A stretch of DNA of 64,000 nucleotides, from positions 1,364,001 through 1,428,000 of the forward strand of contig NC_065875.1 in NCBI RefSeq assembly GCF_933775445.1, in the 5' to 3' direction. A program made the translations under genes and the position numbers. This DNA is from Argentina anserina (Eukaryota > Streptophyta > Magnoliopsida > Rosales > Rosaceae). Shown here piece after piece: positions 34,375 to 45,112 of this stretch. The notes beneath the pieces were generated by a model, which had not been told where the DNA came from, ran no database searches, and saw only the letters and a list, made by a program, of their open reading frames with translations. Positions within the stretch are counted from its first letter, which is position 1, and every line of letters begins with the position of its first letter.

Positions 34375-35007
34375 TATCACCTATTCAATCGCAACTGAAA
34401 AGCCATAGAAAGAAGAAAATGAGAAATCTAAAGAAATTAACCAAGGAAATAAACAGCAGATATATTCTCCAATGCTATTACATGGAAACTAGAATGCCTT
34501 ATATTATAATAAGCAAAACCCTAAATACCCATTTAAAAGACAATCTGTGTCCAATAACCCATACAACGAGACCCAAGCAAAATAAGCAGAATGTAACTAG
34601 ATAGAGTTATTAGATTTCCACCCGCTCAAAGAACAGGCTCAGCAAGCCTGAAAGTTCCTATTAAATTTTGTCCACAAGTCACACAACTAACATCGTAATG
34701 TGGAGTTAAGGTTCACACCAATCGCACCCAATGGTCTTAGCATATCCTGTTAAATACAGATCATTGATGTACCTGTTAACCTCAATAACGAGTTGAACTA
34801 TAATGCAGCACTTGTACTCAATGAATATGCGACGGATATCAGTACACCAATGGTCAGAAAGCAGGCAAATGAAAAAGACCTCATTGCAAACATCCAATTT
34901 TGAGAACTAGTACCCTAGCTGGTGTCAGTAAAGTAGCTGGAACTTTGAGATTCTTGAAAACCAGAAAATGGAGCAGTAGAAAAGAATTCACCATGAAGAT
35001 GGAGCAT
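34375..35007. other. Upstream region or 5' UTR intron of the PET100-like gene
   Basis: No coding signal. A possible splice acceptor (minus strand TTTCAG, about 34390-34397, with a second AG nearer the ATG) could connect to a 5' exon near 37491. Otherwise AT-rich with nothing recognised. Confidence 0.3.
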
Positions 35008-35015
35008 CCTTTCTC

Positions 35016-35507
35016 CTATGATGCACGAGTACGGGTATGAGACACGGATACGGATACGGCATGAAATGGGATACGTTATTTTCTAAAATGTAGTGTTTTG
35101 GATATGTTTTGTAAAATAATATTGTATATATATATATATATACACACACATTAAATTCTAAAATTTGATCAAACAAACAATTAGAACACTTAAATCTCAT
35201 CAATTTTACAATAAACATAAGTTCATGAATTAAATACTTAATAAGTTCAAGCAAAATAAAACAATACGGCTGAGGAAAGGAGGGAGGGTATTAGATTTAA
35301 GTTTTATTTACACGACAATGACAATTATAACCCCAAAATGTATTCAAAACATACTCTGACCGTATCCACAGAGTTGACATATACTACATAGTTTGGGTGC
35401 GTAATTTCAGCTTTCGATACGTATATGCAGCGTATCCAGCCCATACCCGTATCTGATACAGATACGATATGGGCATTCACTTTTCTGGACGTATCCGTGC
35501 ATCATAG
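35016..35507. mobile_element. hAT-type MITE, 492 bp
   Basis: Inverted ends CTATGATGCACG (35016) and CGTGCATCATAG (to 35507), with similarity continuing inward as repeats of CGGATACGG and CGTATCC. A perfect 8-bp target duplication CCTTTCTC lies at 35008-35015 and 35508-35515, the hAT signature length. It contains a (TA)n(CA)n tract near 35125-35148 and no transposase. Confidence 0.92.
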
Positions 35508-35515
35508 CCTTTCTC

Positions 35516-36865
35516 TTGTGGCAAGCTCACTTGAGAATCCATAGTCTCCATCCGACCCCTGATGTTAAAGACTTGAGCCATTTTCCTGAGAGGCTTCATG
35601 ATCTTGGACTTGTGATGATATGTAAGTTGTTGATTATGATACCCAGCCAAGAGCCCAAGACATTGCTTCAACAACATAAGCCGGAGTACCAAGCACCTTG
35701 GCTCTGTCGTCCTCCCTAATCAAGTGAGAACTTGTTCAATGCTGAACAGTGTAGACATTAAAAAAACTGTTGCAGCTGCTCCTTATATTGCAATTGTTCT
35801 CCGTAAGATGGCTGAAGTCAGTCCCATACATCTCTTGAAACATGAAAGAGTGGGCTCTGAACAAGAATGAGCCCTTGCTGGAGTCAAAAACTCATCCATG
35901 ACCAATATTTGTTCTTAGTTAAAAATTCTGGAGCACGCTCATCAACTATAATTTGGTATTTTCCCATGTTGAAATATGCACATCTTTTTACAAAGTCTAG
36001 CAAGAATTGTGTCCATGCATGCTGTTGCTTATTGAGAGACATTCTTAGCAGCAAAATGGCAAACACCATGACCATGATAATTCCATACAGGACAATAAAC
36101 ACATAGAAGATGCAAAACTTGAATTCAGAAATAACAAGAATGACCTGATATCCTTCACCCCTTCTCCAAATAATCTTACCTTCCACTTCATCAGGAGTAC
36201 TATGTGGTTGCTCTAATAACAGATCACAGTTAACAACAAGAATGCATAAAATTGTTGCCGAGATAGGTTTGTAGTGTATAATGATATGTGAAAAGTGAAA
36301 ACCATTGCAATCTCGTGGACAGGTTCCCAAGCAGAAAACTAGCAACATTGTCGTCTCAACTCATAGAAGTTGAAATGACATTTTCATACCTCCAAAGAGA
36401 CTCAAAATTGCTGTAGAAGAAACCAATAACTTCTTCAAAAGAGCATTGTGGGCATCACTCCTGCAGTTCTGCCCACTTAGCACCACACTTTGAATTCTTG
36501 AGCTCAGGGCTGCTGACAACCCATGAGTTCCTGATAACACCAGCAAGCTCACAATAATGCTCTTGTACTCAGTACCCTCCAAAAAAGCTACACAGCCATT
36601 ATCCACAAGAAATCCCACATGTAGATGATGAATCAGCATAAGCGAATTCTCATACGCCTCCAAAGTGAAACCAATTTATCATCTTATGACCAAGACGAAC
36701 TATGACTTCATTTCTATTCACCATCAGACTAACAAATACAGTAACATTTAGAAACATAAGCCACTGATTGTGATGCAAGTTCAGCCACCCACTATGAGGC
36801 TCTAATGGACTAACCTTGGTAAACCATATCGGTACTTTTCTCACCATATCCATACAGTATTTCAA
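35516..36865 (-). pseudogene. Degenerate membrane-protein-like gene remnant, unidentified
   Basis: Consecutive minus-strand open frames (36865-36650, 36663-36361, 36348-35884 and about 35720-35516) have protein-like content but no single frame. The second has SALSSRIQSVVLSGQNCRS followed by a possible donor GGAG/GTATGA near 36391. The third has a strongly hydrophobic run (FCIFYVFIVLYGIIMVMVF) followed by a charged segment. The last has KVLGTPAYVVEAMSWALG. They may be exons of one gene or a decayed copy. I do not recognise the family. The hAT MITE sits immediately at its 3' side. Confidence 0.3.
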
Positions 36866-38690
36866 TCAAGGCAACTATCAGTCTCATATTCCCTGCAAAT
36901 TCTTCACCCAGAAACAAAACCTCACTCTTTAAAGAGAGGGTGAACCACAACCCTTATCGAGAACTTTCTTATCAAACCCAGAGAAGCAAAGTAGCAGTGC
37001 AAAATGACTAATAAACTTTATTGGACACCAATAGTGCAATGCTTAAGGCTTACAGACAATAGTTACAAACTTAACCACAAAGCACACACCCAGATCATAG
37101 TTACAACCCTCATCTTATCATTTTTCTACTTATCTCTACCAACATTGACTCCAACATGAACATGTAACTAGATAGAATCATTACATCAAACACCAGTTTC
37201 TCACATTTTACTAATTCAAATATCAGCCCATAAAGTTCAAAATTCAAACACAAACGGCTCAAAGAATCAAGCTTTTCACTGATCCGATCCGGATTGCAAA
37301 ACGCACACCCCCCAAATCGGCATACAAAATCATCAATTAATTTTCACATCCCAATTCATAGCTCTTAAAATCACAGCCAAAAAAGGCAATATAATTCATG
37401 AAAGCAAATACAAATTAAGCAGGTATATCAAAAGAAGAAGAAATTGAGGAGATACAGAAAACTCAAAACCCTAGAGATGGTGACTTACCAGAAGCTCGAC
37501 GGTAATGGAGAGCGGCTCCGTTAAATTAACGACAGAAAATTGAAGTGAAGAAGGAGGACGTGTATAAGAAAGAATGGGACTGAGATGTCATTTTTAATTT
37601 TACCCAAGGATAGTTTCGGTATCTCGAGATATGGATGAGGAATCAGACACGTGGAACGTTGGTGGAGCGACGAGTGTTTTTTTTTCCCAGTACCAAACCC
37701 CGCGTAGTCGATCGTCTCTTCAAGTAGCTCTATCGGAGATTTCGTGTAAATGAATTTTTGTATAAATGGAATTCTTCTACCTTTGATGGATAATTTGACA
37801 TATGTTATCAAAATTACTATTCAACCAGTGTTATTTAATGTGTTATATATATAGAAAAAAACTTGGTTGATGACCATGACCAATAGTATAATGACATGAG
37901 TCTATTTTGATATTTTATTAAATTTGACTGTTAAATGTTGAAACTATAACTCCTATTTATCGTTAAAGACTCCCCCAACCTCCTTTCTCTTTCACAGCTA
38001 CAAATTAACCTTGCATATATGTCTCAGATGCTACTCTTAATCCTTATTTCTCAAGAAAAGAAATGCTACTCTTTATCCTTCATTTTACTCCCATAAACAA
38101 ACCACCTTAACAAATTAACAGTACTGAACCATTCTTACCTAGCTATCACCCATATATGTTTTTGGGCAAGCAAATAAAAGTTTAGCCACACCCCTGATGA
38201 GTATATATAATAGTATAACTACACTCTTTAATTATAGCAATCAAATCCCAGTTCAAATAAACCATTTTCTTTGAATTCAACATAGATATTCAGAATCCAG
38301 AATCAACATAATCACAACTTTAGCATTGAATTCTAGACTAGAAGTCTTGTAGTATTCTTCGAATTCAGCACGTAACCTGGTAAGACATACGACAAGAGCT
38401 ATGATATGGATTAGAAATTTAGAATCAAAGCCAAACCGAGCAAGTGACGCTTTTCCATTAGAGAAGGCAAATTCCAACGAGAGTTGAGTTCACTGAAGTA
38501 ACCACCACCTGAATCACTTCTTGTTCCATCAACTTCCATGTTTATTTGGGAGAGAGACAAAAAACTAATGCCGTTGTTATCATCGTCAGGTTGTTTCAAC
38601 CGTGGAGCACACGTGTCATTATACTACTGGTTATGGTCAGCTCTAGGTAACCACGGCTGGTCTGCCAAGTTTTGTCCTATATATATGTCG
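36866..38690. other. Intergenic; possible 5' exon and promoter near 37.5 kb
   Basis: At 37491 on the minus strand, CTTCTG/GTAAGT is a good splice donor after a stretch with UTR-like sequence (37492-37560). It could be the noncoding first exon of the PET100-like gene, with an intron of about 3.1 kb. No TATA box is clear. From 37800 to 38690 the sequence is AT-rich with no recognised gene. Confidence 0.3.
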
Positions 38691-39400
38691 ACTTTTTATG
38701 TCGTTGTCTCGTTGCGTTTTATCTAATAAAGATTTTAACGAGGTCATCTTGATCCAGTTTAAGTATGAGGAAAAATGTTTGTTGGTTTTTCAACTAGTAG
38801 ATACTAGATATGTTTTGCCGATTTGGATAGTCGTAGATACTAAAAGACTATTCTTGTATATTTCAAATAAAATGATAATGCATATGATCGAGTTGCAACA
38901 CAATTGCATGCTCTTATGGAGTAATGAGTATGCAGTGAATTCAGTGATGCAGGAGGCCCTGGACTCAATCCTCTGTAAAAACGCAGGTACCGGGTCGACG
39001 TATAGCAAGTTACCGGAATCTTAATGCCCCATGCCTCCGGGTCAATATATATAGATGGATTAGATCGATGCAGTAAATTCTAAAAGATGGAACACCTCCT
39101 CAGGTTGGTCGACATGAGTTCATGCAATCCTCATTACATATAGTCATATATAGAGCTATGTATCTATGTGTCATATTTCTTCTGTTTTCATTGTGTTCTA
39201 CTCTTTCAGTGTAGTCCGGAGATCGATGAAACTGTTTAAGGGATTGGGCGGCAAAGTTCAACATATTATAAGCATGTTGACCCAAATTAGTGACTGTCTG
39301 ACTGACATCAGTGCATGTCATCTAACGAACTGAAGGCAGTACGTAGTAGTTAATCTTATGTTACCTAGTTCGAACTGGCAGCACTAGTTGCATGACTGCA
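38690..39400. repeat. Local duplication, copy C1 (partner at 46655-47500)
   Basis: Shares an ordered series of blocks with 46655-47500, such as GAGTTGCAACACAATT, GCAGTGAATYCAGTGATGCA, TCTGTAAAAACGCAGG and GTTACCGGAATCTTA. Indels and substitutions are common, so the duplication is old. C1 lacks the small insertion seen at 46696-46732. The open frame 38698-39024 is not preserved in C2, so I do not call it a gene. Confidence 0.8.
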
Positions 39401-40500
39401 TTAGTTGCAACATGCATGACTTCACTATATATTATATTGGGAGAATGATAAAAAAAAAGGGCATTCGAACATCCTAAATGATAATCAGGGCACTAAGTCT
39501 AGTAATTAAGGGCCATGATAAATTACTACCCTCAAAAATTAAAAACATTACATATAGTAGCTATTCCGTATCACACATATTCAATTAACAAAGCACTATG
39601 CTAAACCTAATCATATCCCTCTATCTCATCCCACCACCAACTATGTCATCACCAACGAGGATTCATCATGGTGGAGAAGTACAACCACTCCTCGTCGTCG
39701 TCGTCAAGATTAAAGTTATATTGAGCACTTGGGCTTACTCTGAACTCTCTCCGTCTCTCTAAATTCCATATTCTCTCTCTCCACCCCACCCATTGTACGC
39801 CAACATCCCTTCTCTCTCTCTCTCTCTCACACACACATTGAATACGACGAAGTCGATGCAGATAAATGCTCCGCAGTCGCCCAATCCTAGCTCTGGTAAG
39901 CCTATGGTTCCACTGAAGCATAAAGCCTTGTGCCTCCGCCTTCAAATATATCTTAACTACTTCCAATTCCAAACTTTTCACACAAGCTCATGGTTATCGA
40001 CATCAATCCTCTCAAACAAAACCTCGAGATGGTTCCTGAGAACTCCATCTATGGATCGTTAAAGATCTTTTTTGTTTCAAGATATTTGATACGGAGCAAC
40101 AAATAATATAGCTAGTTTGTAACTATCTGTGTAACTGTGATAGCACAAAAAACTGTGTTGTAACTTGTAAATGTCTTTGTAACTATGTTCACAACTGTGT
40201 TTCTATTAAGTAACTATTTGGTAAATATGTAGAAATTGCACATATAGTAAGTGCGATGTTGAGGGATACAAAAAACTGGAGGAAACGTCGGCCAATATGC
40301 CCAAGGCAACCATTTCTCTAGAACACACTCTACTTAAAGTATAGAGATTTTGAGATTTTAACCGTTACCCAATTGTTACAAGTATATGTTGTTAATTTCT
40401 TGTAATGTTATTTCAAGTATTGGCTAGTTTGTGAGTGAAATTGAAGATTTGAAATCTAAATCTAAATCCAGATTTCAAATGGGGTCATATACTTCATGAA
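39401..40500. other. Intergenic with an exon-like CT-rich leader
   Basis: A CT-rich stretch at 39765-39836 precedes a short frame beginning with ATG at 39856 and ending at a donor-like CTCTG/GTAAGC (39891). This could be a relic first exon, but no downstream exon is identified. The longer frames 39649-39981 and 39793-40062 overlap it on opposite strands and are not supported. The rest is AT-rich. Confidence 0.25.
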
Positions 40501-40501
40501 A

Positions 40502-40968
40502 AAAAATTCAGTGCTACTGTAAGACCACGTAACAATGCCTAGTGGTCTATCATTCCAATCACAATTTGACACGCAAGATTTAATCAGAATAATTATATTT
40601 AATCTATTTCGCTAAAGACTATTTTGAGTTTCTTTTTAAAACCCTACACCCTACACTCTAATACCCTAAACCCTAGACTCTATATCCGAAATCCTAATTA
40701 AAAATCATCAATACCCATGAAGCACTACAAAAAAATTTGGCATTAGAGTTTTGTGAGATTTTAGGGGGTTGGCCACTTGGGTAACACCCACATTCTGGCC
40801 ACATTTAAATGTGCCTAATGCCAAATTTTTTTGTAGTGAAAGTCATTTCACAAATAATAAAAATATATTAAATTATAATTTTTGTGTAATAAATTCACAT
40901 GTTGAAATATAATAAAAATGACTATTATGCATTATCACGTGGTACTACGGTAACATATAAAAATTTCT
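40502..40968. mobile_element. MITE with telomere-like interior, copy 1
   Basis: Imperfect inverted ends (GCTACTGTAAGACCACGTAA on the left; the reverse of CACGTGGTACTACGGTAA on the right) and a core similar to 51692-51997. The shared core has TTTTTAAAACCCTACACCC followed by CCCTAAACCCTA-like arrays. This copy is interrupted by a CACTA-type MITE at 40723-40838. Confidence 0.5.
40723..40838. mobile_element. CACTA-type MITE, 116 bp
   Basis: Perfect 24-bp inverted ends starting CACTACAAAAAAATTTGG. It lies inside another MITE. The paralogous element at about 51900 reads through without it (CATGAAGGTCATTTC), so the insertion is confirmed by an empty site. Flanks are AAG and AAA, a 3-bp target duplication with one mismatch, as expected for CACTA elements. 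Confidence 0.9.
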
Positions 40969-41282
40969 CTATATTTCATACCCGCAAATCTATTTTAACA
41001 ATGTATGCAGATCAAGTTGTTGTTAATACATACATATGAATAAGGAAATCATCCAAGCTATTGAATCTCACGTAGAACAAGATTCCCTCCAAGCAAGCTA
41101 TTAATATTCCTATAATATTGATCATCAAATTGCTAGAGGTAGAGGTGGAAAGAAATAAAATCAAAGTAGCATTTATTATTATTTTATTTAATAGTGGAAA
41201 GCAATAAGAGAGTGACGTAGCTAACACACACACACAACTGAGTGTGAGGCTAGCACTCTAAGAAAAAGGTAAATTATACATT

Positions 41283-42638
41283 CTAGTAGCTTAAGCAATC
41301 AGTTGGTTTGAAGGATGCCACTTCTTTATCCAGGTCAAAACCAACCAACATATTTCCCTGCATGACGGCTCCAATTATACCATTGTTAAACTGTGATATC
41401 ACTTGATCATACATGATTCCGAAACACAATTTAAAACCGGAATCAAAAGTTTTTATGAACATTTTTTCTGTCACTAATGGCACTTTACCACCACCCTCGA
41501 AATGAAAAGTCAATTTTGGTTCTTTTGGAATTGTCGTCGAGTTTAAGCATAAAAGAGTCTCAGTCCTATTCGCTTCGTCTGTGATGAACGGTTTCAAATT
41601 CGGATCAAGTGCCTTCTTCATCTCGGTCGCCACTCTATCAAAAATTTCTTTAGGTACCATTGTAAAAGTTGAGCCCGAATCAACTACCATGTCAAATTTT
41701 TTGAGCGGTGTCACTTTCGAGCTAAATGGAACAAATTCTTTTCCAATTGTAATTCCTTGTGCCTGCACAACATAATTATCCATGAATATGGATTTAACCA
41801 ATGGTGTTGAAACAGCTCCATCACCCGTAACTTCACTCCCATTCCCGAAAATGATCTTGCTTTCAATTTTTGGATCAGTATCTAGGGGCACCAAGCAATG
41901 AGAAACTTTTTTCCCTCCAACATAGGGAGCAATTTGAGAAACAAATGATAAAGGCCCACGTCCTAACCCAATCACTCCCGTATCAGTTCGATTTGTTGTG
42001 CCAGTCGGATCCGTTTGCAAATGCCCGCACCCGAAAACAATATCTTTAAAGGTTACTGTCTTACCTATCTTGGATGTCAAAATAAATGTTTCTGTAGCCA
42101 GTACTCCTTCGGAGGTTGCCTTGCCTGCATATGTTAAGCCATAAGGACACCCACTTGTTGGATATTTGGTACAAAAATCTGCTGAAGTATCTGGTGGTTT
42201 CATATTGTCTACATGCCTACACTCCCTCTGAAGACAAGTGATATTCTTATAAGTAGATGACTTTTTCGGATCAAACATATCATATATGGTCTCCAAGCAA
42301 GTTTGACACGGCTTGCACTGCGTCCATGTTACACTGCTACCTGTATCAGCAAGAGCATAAACATCTACAGGTGGGGTTCCGATTGAGAACTTGAAAATAT
42401 GTCCGTCGCCGTGATCTGTTGTTAACGAGAATCTGGGACTGTTTGAATCCATCAATTGAGTGTTGTTTTTCTGTTTGTACAATTGTAAATCTGGTGAATT
42501 TCTTCGGATGAGATGTGCGCTGAAGCCACCATTATTGTTGATATTGCTTGTTGTCGCAGAATATTGTACAAGATGTAAGAAAAAAATAGTGATGACTGCT
42601 ATAATATAATTCTGGTATGAAGAAGATAGGGTGGCCAT
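41283..42638 (-). CDS. CDR1-like secreted aspartic protease (family A1, nepenthesin type)
   Basis: Intact single-exon gene of 451 residues. Residues 1-28 are a likely signal peptide with a hydrophobic core (IIAVITIFFLHLV). A prosegment follows to about residue 80. The first catalytic motif is DTGSS at 98-102 in ADTGSSVTWTQC and the second is DSGS at 320-323. Cysteines follow the first motif closely (CKPCQTC, then CLQREC and CTKYPTSGC), the plant-specific insert of atypical aspartic proteases. The C-terminus VGFDLDKEVASFKPTDC is typical of the CDR1/AED group. There are several N-glycosylation sequons (NIT, NRT, NGS, NST). The family cleaves peptides in the apoplast or endomembrane system, and some members act in defence signalling; the specific role here is unknown. 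The length is usual and no break is visible. A TATA-like box lies about 125 bp upstream. Confidence 0.93.
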   Translation of the reverse strand: MATLSSSYQNYIIAVITIFFLHLVQYSATTSNINNNGGFSAHLIRRNSPDLQLYKQKNNTQLMDSNSPRFSLTTDHGDGHIFKFSIGTPPVDVYALADTGSSVTWTQCKPCQTCLETIYDMFDPKKSSTYKNITCLQRECRHVDNMKPPDTSADFCTKYPTSGCPYGLTYAGKATSEGVLATETFILTSKIGKTVTFKDIVFGCGHLQTDPTGTTNRTDTGVIGLGRGPLSFVSQIAPYVGGKKVSHCLVPLDTDPKIESKIIFGNGSEVTGDGAVSTPLVKSIFMDNYVVQAQGITIGKEFVPFSSKVTPLKKFDMVVDSGSTFTMVPKEIFDRVATEMKKALDPNLKPFITDEANRTETLLCLNSTTIPKEPKLTFHFEGGGKVPLVTEKMFIKTFDSGFKLCFGIMYDQVISQFNNGIIGAVMQGNMLVGFDLDKEVASFKPTDCLSY

Positions 42639-42759
42639 ATGCTTAAGTTTAGGTAGTTGTAAGAATAAAAGAATGAAATAGAATTAAAGGAAAGATCACG
42701 AGGAATATTTGAAACTCTTTGATATTCGAAGATTTGTTATCTATTGAAAATCATAGAAG

Positions 42760-42768
42760 TTTAAATAG
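42760..42768 (-). promoter_or_regulatory. TATA-like box of the aspartic protease gene
   Basis: Minus-strand CTATTTAAA, about 125 bp upstream of the ATG at 42638. This leaves a 5' UTR of roughly 90 bases if transcription starts about 30 bases downstream. Confidence 0.5.
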
Positions 42769-43340
42769 AGGAGTTTGTGTTTAAGAACAAAAGGCACTGA
42801 TAACAAGTAGAGCCATGAGTACTATAGGAACCATTGTTTTTAGAAAAAATATGGACAATGACCCGGACTATATTTTCCTGAAAGAACTCTATACCAATCG
42901 ATTAATTGGGCAAAGCCTCATTTTAGGTTTTCATTTTCGAAATTTTGAATTTCCCATTTATTGGGCAAAGCCTCATTCTTAGGTTCCAAATGAAAAATTC
43001 AAAATTAGGAGATGACCCGGACGTATAATGACCTCGTGCTTTTAACCCTCCAATTTGTAAAACAGTTTGATGTACTTTATTCTCCGTAAGAGGGGTAAGG
43101 GGACAATTATTATCTAGAATCTGTAATAATAGGCTTAACAATGCTAACAAATTACCTAATATTGATAATAGAAGAAATGCTATTTGTAGTAAAACATTGT
43201 TGGAAACTCTTTCTAAAATAAGACGCTAGCAATAATCATGTCGTGTTCATCTTTTATAAAAGCGAGAATCTCTACGAAATACATGTAGTTTAACAAGCAC
43301 TAATACTGTTTTAACGACAGAACTCAACCGGACTTTAACT
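42769..43340. other. Upstream region of the protease gene
   Basis: Nothing coding. A short direct repeat, ATTGGGCAAAGCCTCATT, is present at about 42904 and 42959. No other site is recognised. Confidence 0.4.
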
Positions 43341-43344
43341 TCTT

Positions 43345-43550
43345 ATTCAGTTGTCTAATTCACACAATTGACTTTTAACAATATCTTTTAAGTTGTCTGA
43401 TTCGCACGACTGAATTGGTTTCCTCATTTTTTAATTGTCTAATTCACACAACTGATTTGAGAGTTTTGTCTCTTGTTGTATAATGTTGTATCACACAACT
43501 GAAAATTTTAAAGCATCTAGTCATATGTCTGAGCTTCAGACAACTGATTT
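43345..43550. repeat. Tandem hairpin repeat with CAGTTGT/ACAACTG arms
   Basis: Units start TTGTCTAATTCACACAA at 43351, 43393 (TTGTCTGATTCGCACGA) and 43435, exactly 42 bp apart, with weaker units near 43486 and 43528. Each unit can pair CAGTTGT-like and ACAACTG-like arms. The look is that of subterminal repeats of a DNA transposon, but no matching termini were found. Confidence 0.65.
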
Positions 43551-45112
43551 AAGCATATAAATTGTTGTACATCAAAACGTGAACAATTACCATAAAAGCA
43601 GTAGTGGCCGGCTTTACAACATATGATACACAGATAATCATATACAGAGAGATAATAAGATGTAGGTAGATCATATCGTGAATAGAGTGAAGTGACAGTA
43701 GTGGGAGTGCGTTTGGTTGCATTCCTTGCTTTTTTGTAATTCAATAACATGCATTCAGCTCACAACCATAATCTTATGCCTGAAACTAAAATCAGAGTAA
43801 AACCAGGAAGGGATAGAACAATACCTTACGATCCATGGTTGGGTCCATTGTGTTCTGCTTCTGCAACTCCTTCATCATCTGGACATAGTCTTTTGCTAGC
43901 CAACAACCACAGCTTCTTTATGGATAGAACTTATGCTTAGTGTACGGTGGTGGTAGCAGAAACAACAGAGAACATCCAAAAACTTCTTTTTCTATTGAGA
44001 AATTGAAGAGGTCCAAAAATTAAGCATAAGCTATTTTACTCCCACAGTTTCTCACCCTTTAACCTTCTTTGTTTGCAGCAAAAGGAAAATAACATTGTCA
44101 AAAATAACGAGAACAAGAAAATCTAGTACGCAGACTTTTATTAAACAAAATACATTTTTGGGATCAAGTGATCAATTTCAAAAGACAAAAGAAGAGGACT
44201 TCAATAATAAAAACACATATAATCTCTCTCTCTCCCCCCCCCCCCCCCCCCCCCCCCCCGTTTTTATATCTAGTTACACATGGTGTAACTCTTAAACAAA
44301 AACAGTAACAAAAGGAGACAGATAAGAAATAGATTCAATCTTTGTTTGTTTTTGAAATATAAAAAATAAAACAAAAACATGCAACCAAAAGCTACATGTA
44401 TCAAGAATATGAAAATCAAAAGACTACTACATCTCTGTCAGAACAATGAAATCACAAGCAGGCATGAAAGCCTACTACATTATTCTCCAGAAGGTGTATT
44501 ACTAGAAACTTAATATAGCATATCAACCAAAACTACAATACTAGCCCACCATGTTTAGATCAGATAAACCAATTCTTTGACTAGATGAATACCACTAGTC
44601 ATATCACAAGCCAAAAAACATTTTTGTTTCAAGTTTACTGAAGAAAAAACAAAATTTCATGGAGCTTATTTTCTGCATATTTTGTGTAAATAAGAACTGA
44701 AATACATGAGTATCATACAAGAATTCATCCCCATTCTGTATCCTGCAATCATAATACCGAACAGAAAACATGGTATTCTTAAATTTCTTAATCATTACAC
44801 CACATCTAAAGAATCCAAGTTATCCAGAGAAACCATCAACATCTTTTGGACAGAAGAGTGCTTCCAAGTATCTTATATGAATCCAGTAAATGTGTACAAT
44901 GCTATTTTAGATTCTAAAAACCACAATTTCCAAGTTTGTTTGATCTGAACGTTTCCTACAATTGTCAGTGGAGATTGCTTTTGTGCAATATGTCCAATTA
45001 CACTAGTGGAAAACCACAAACCATATGAATTTAGTACTGTATTTATAACCAGGTATGAGAACCATTATAAGAAAACAAAACTCGTGTACCTAATCTTAGC
45101 CCAAATTCTTTC
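43551..45112. other. Intergenic, AT-rich, no gene recognised
   Basis: Holds the poly-C tract at 44234-44269. Short frames at 43749, 44604 and 44706 have no recognisable content. Nothing else is evident. Confidence 0.5.
44234..44269. repeat. (C)36 homopolymer after a short (CT)n
   Basis: Thirty-six consecutive C, preceded by CTCTCTCT. Homopolymers of this base and length are rare in plant genomes. The minus strand is G36, which could form G-quadruplexes. The exact length may be uncertain because such runs are hard to sequence. Confidence 0.9.

Noticed and set aside
40630..40695. CCCTAAA-like arrays taken as a telomere relic
   Set aside because: Imperfect and carried within a transposon-like repeat that also occurs at 51800.
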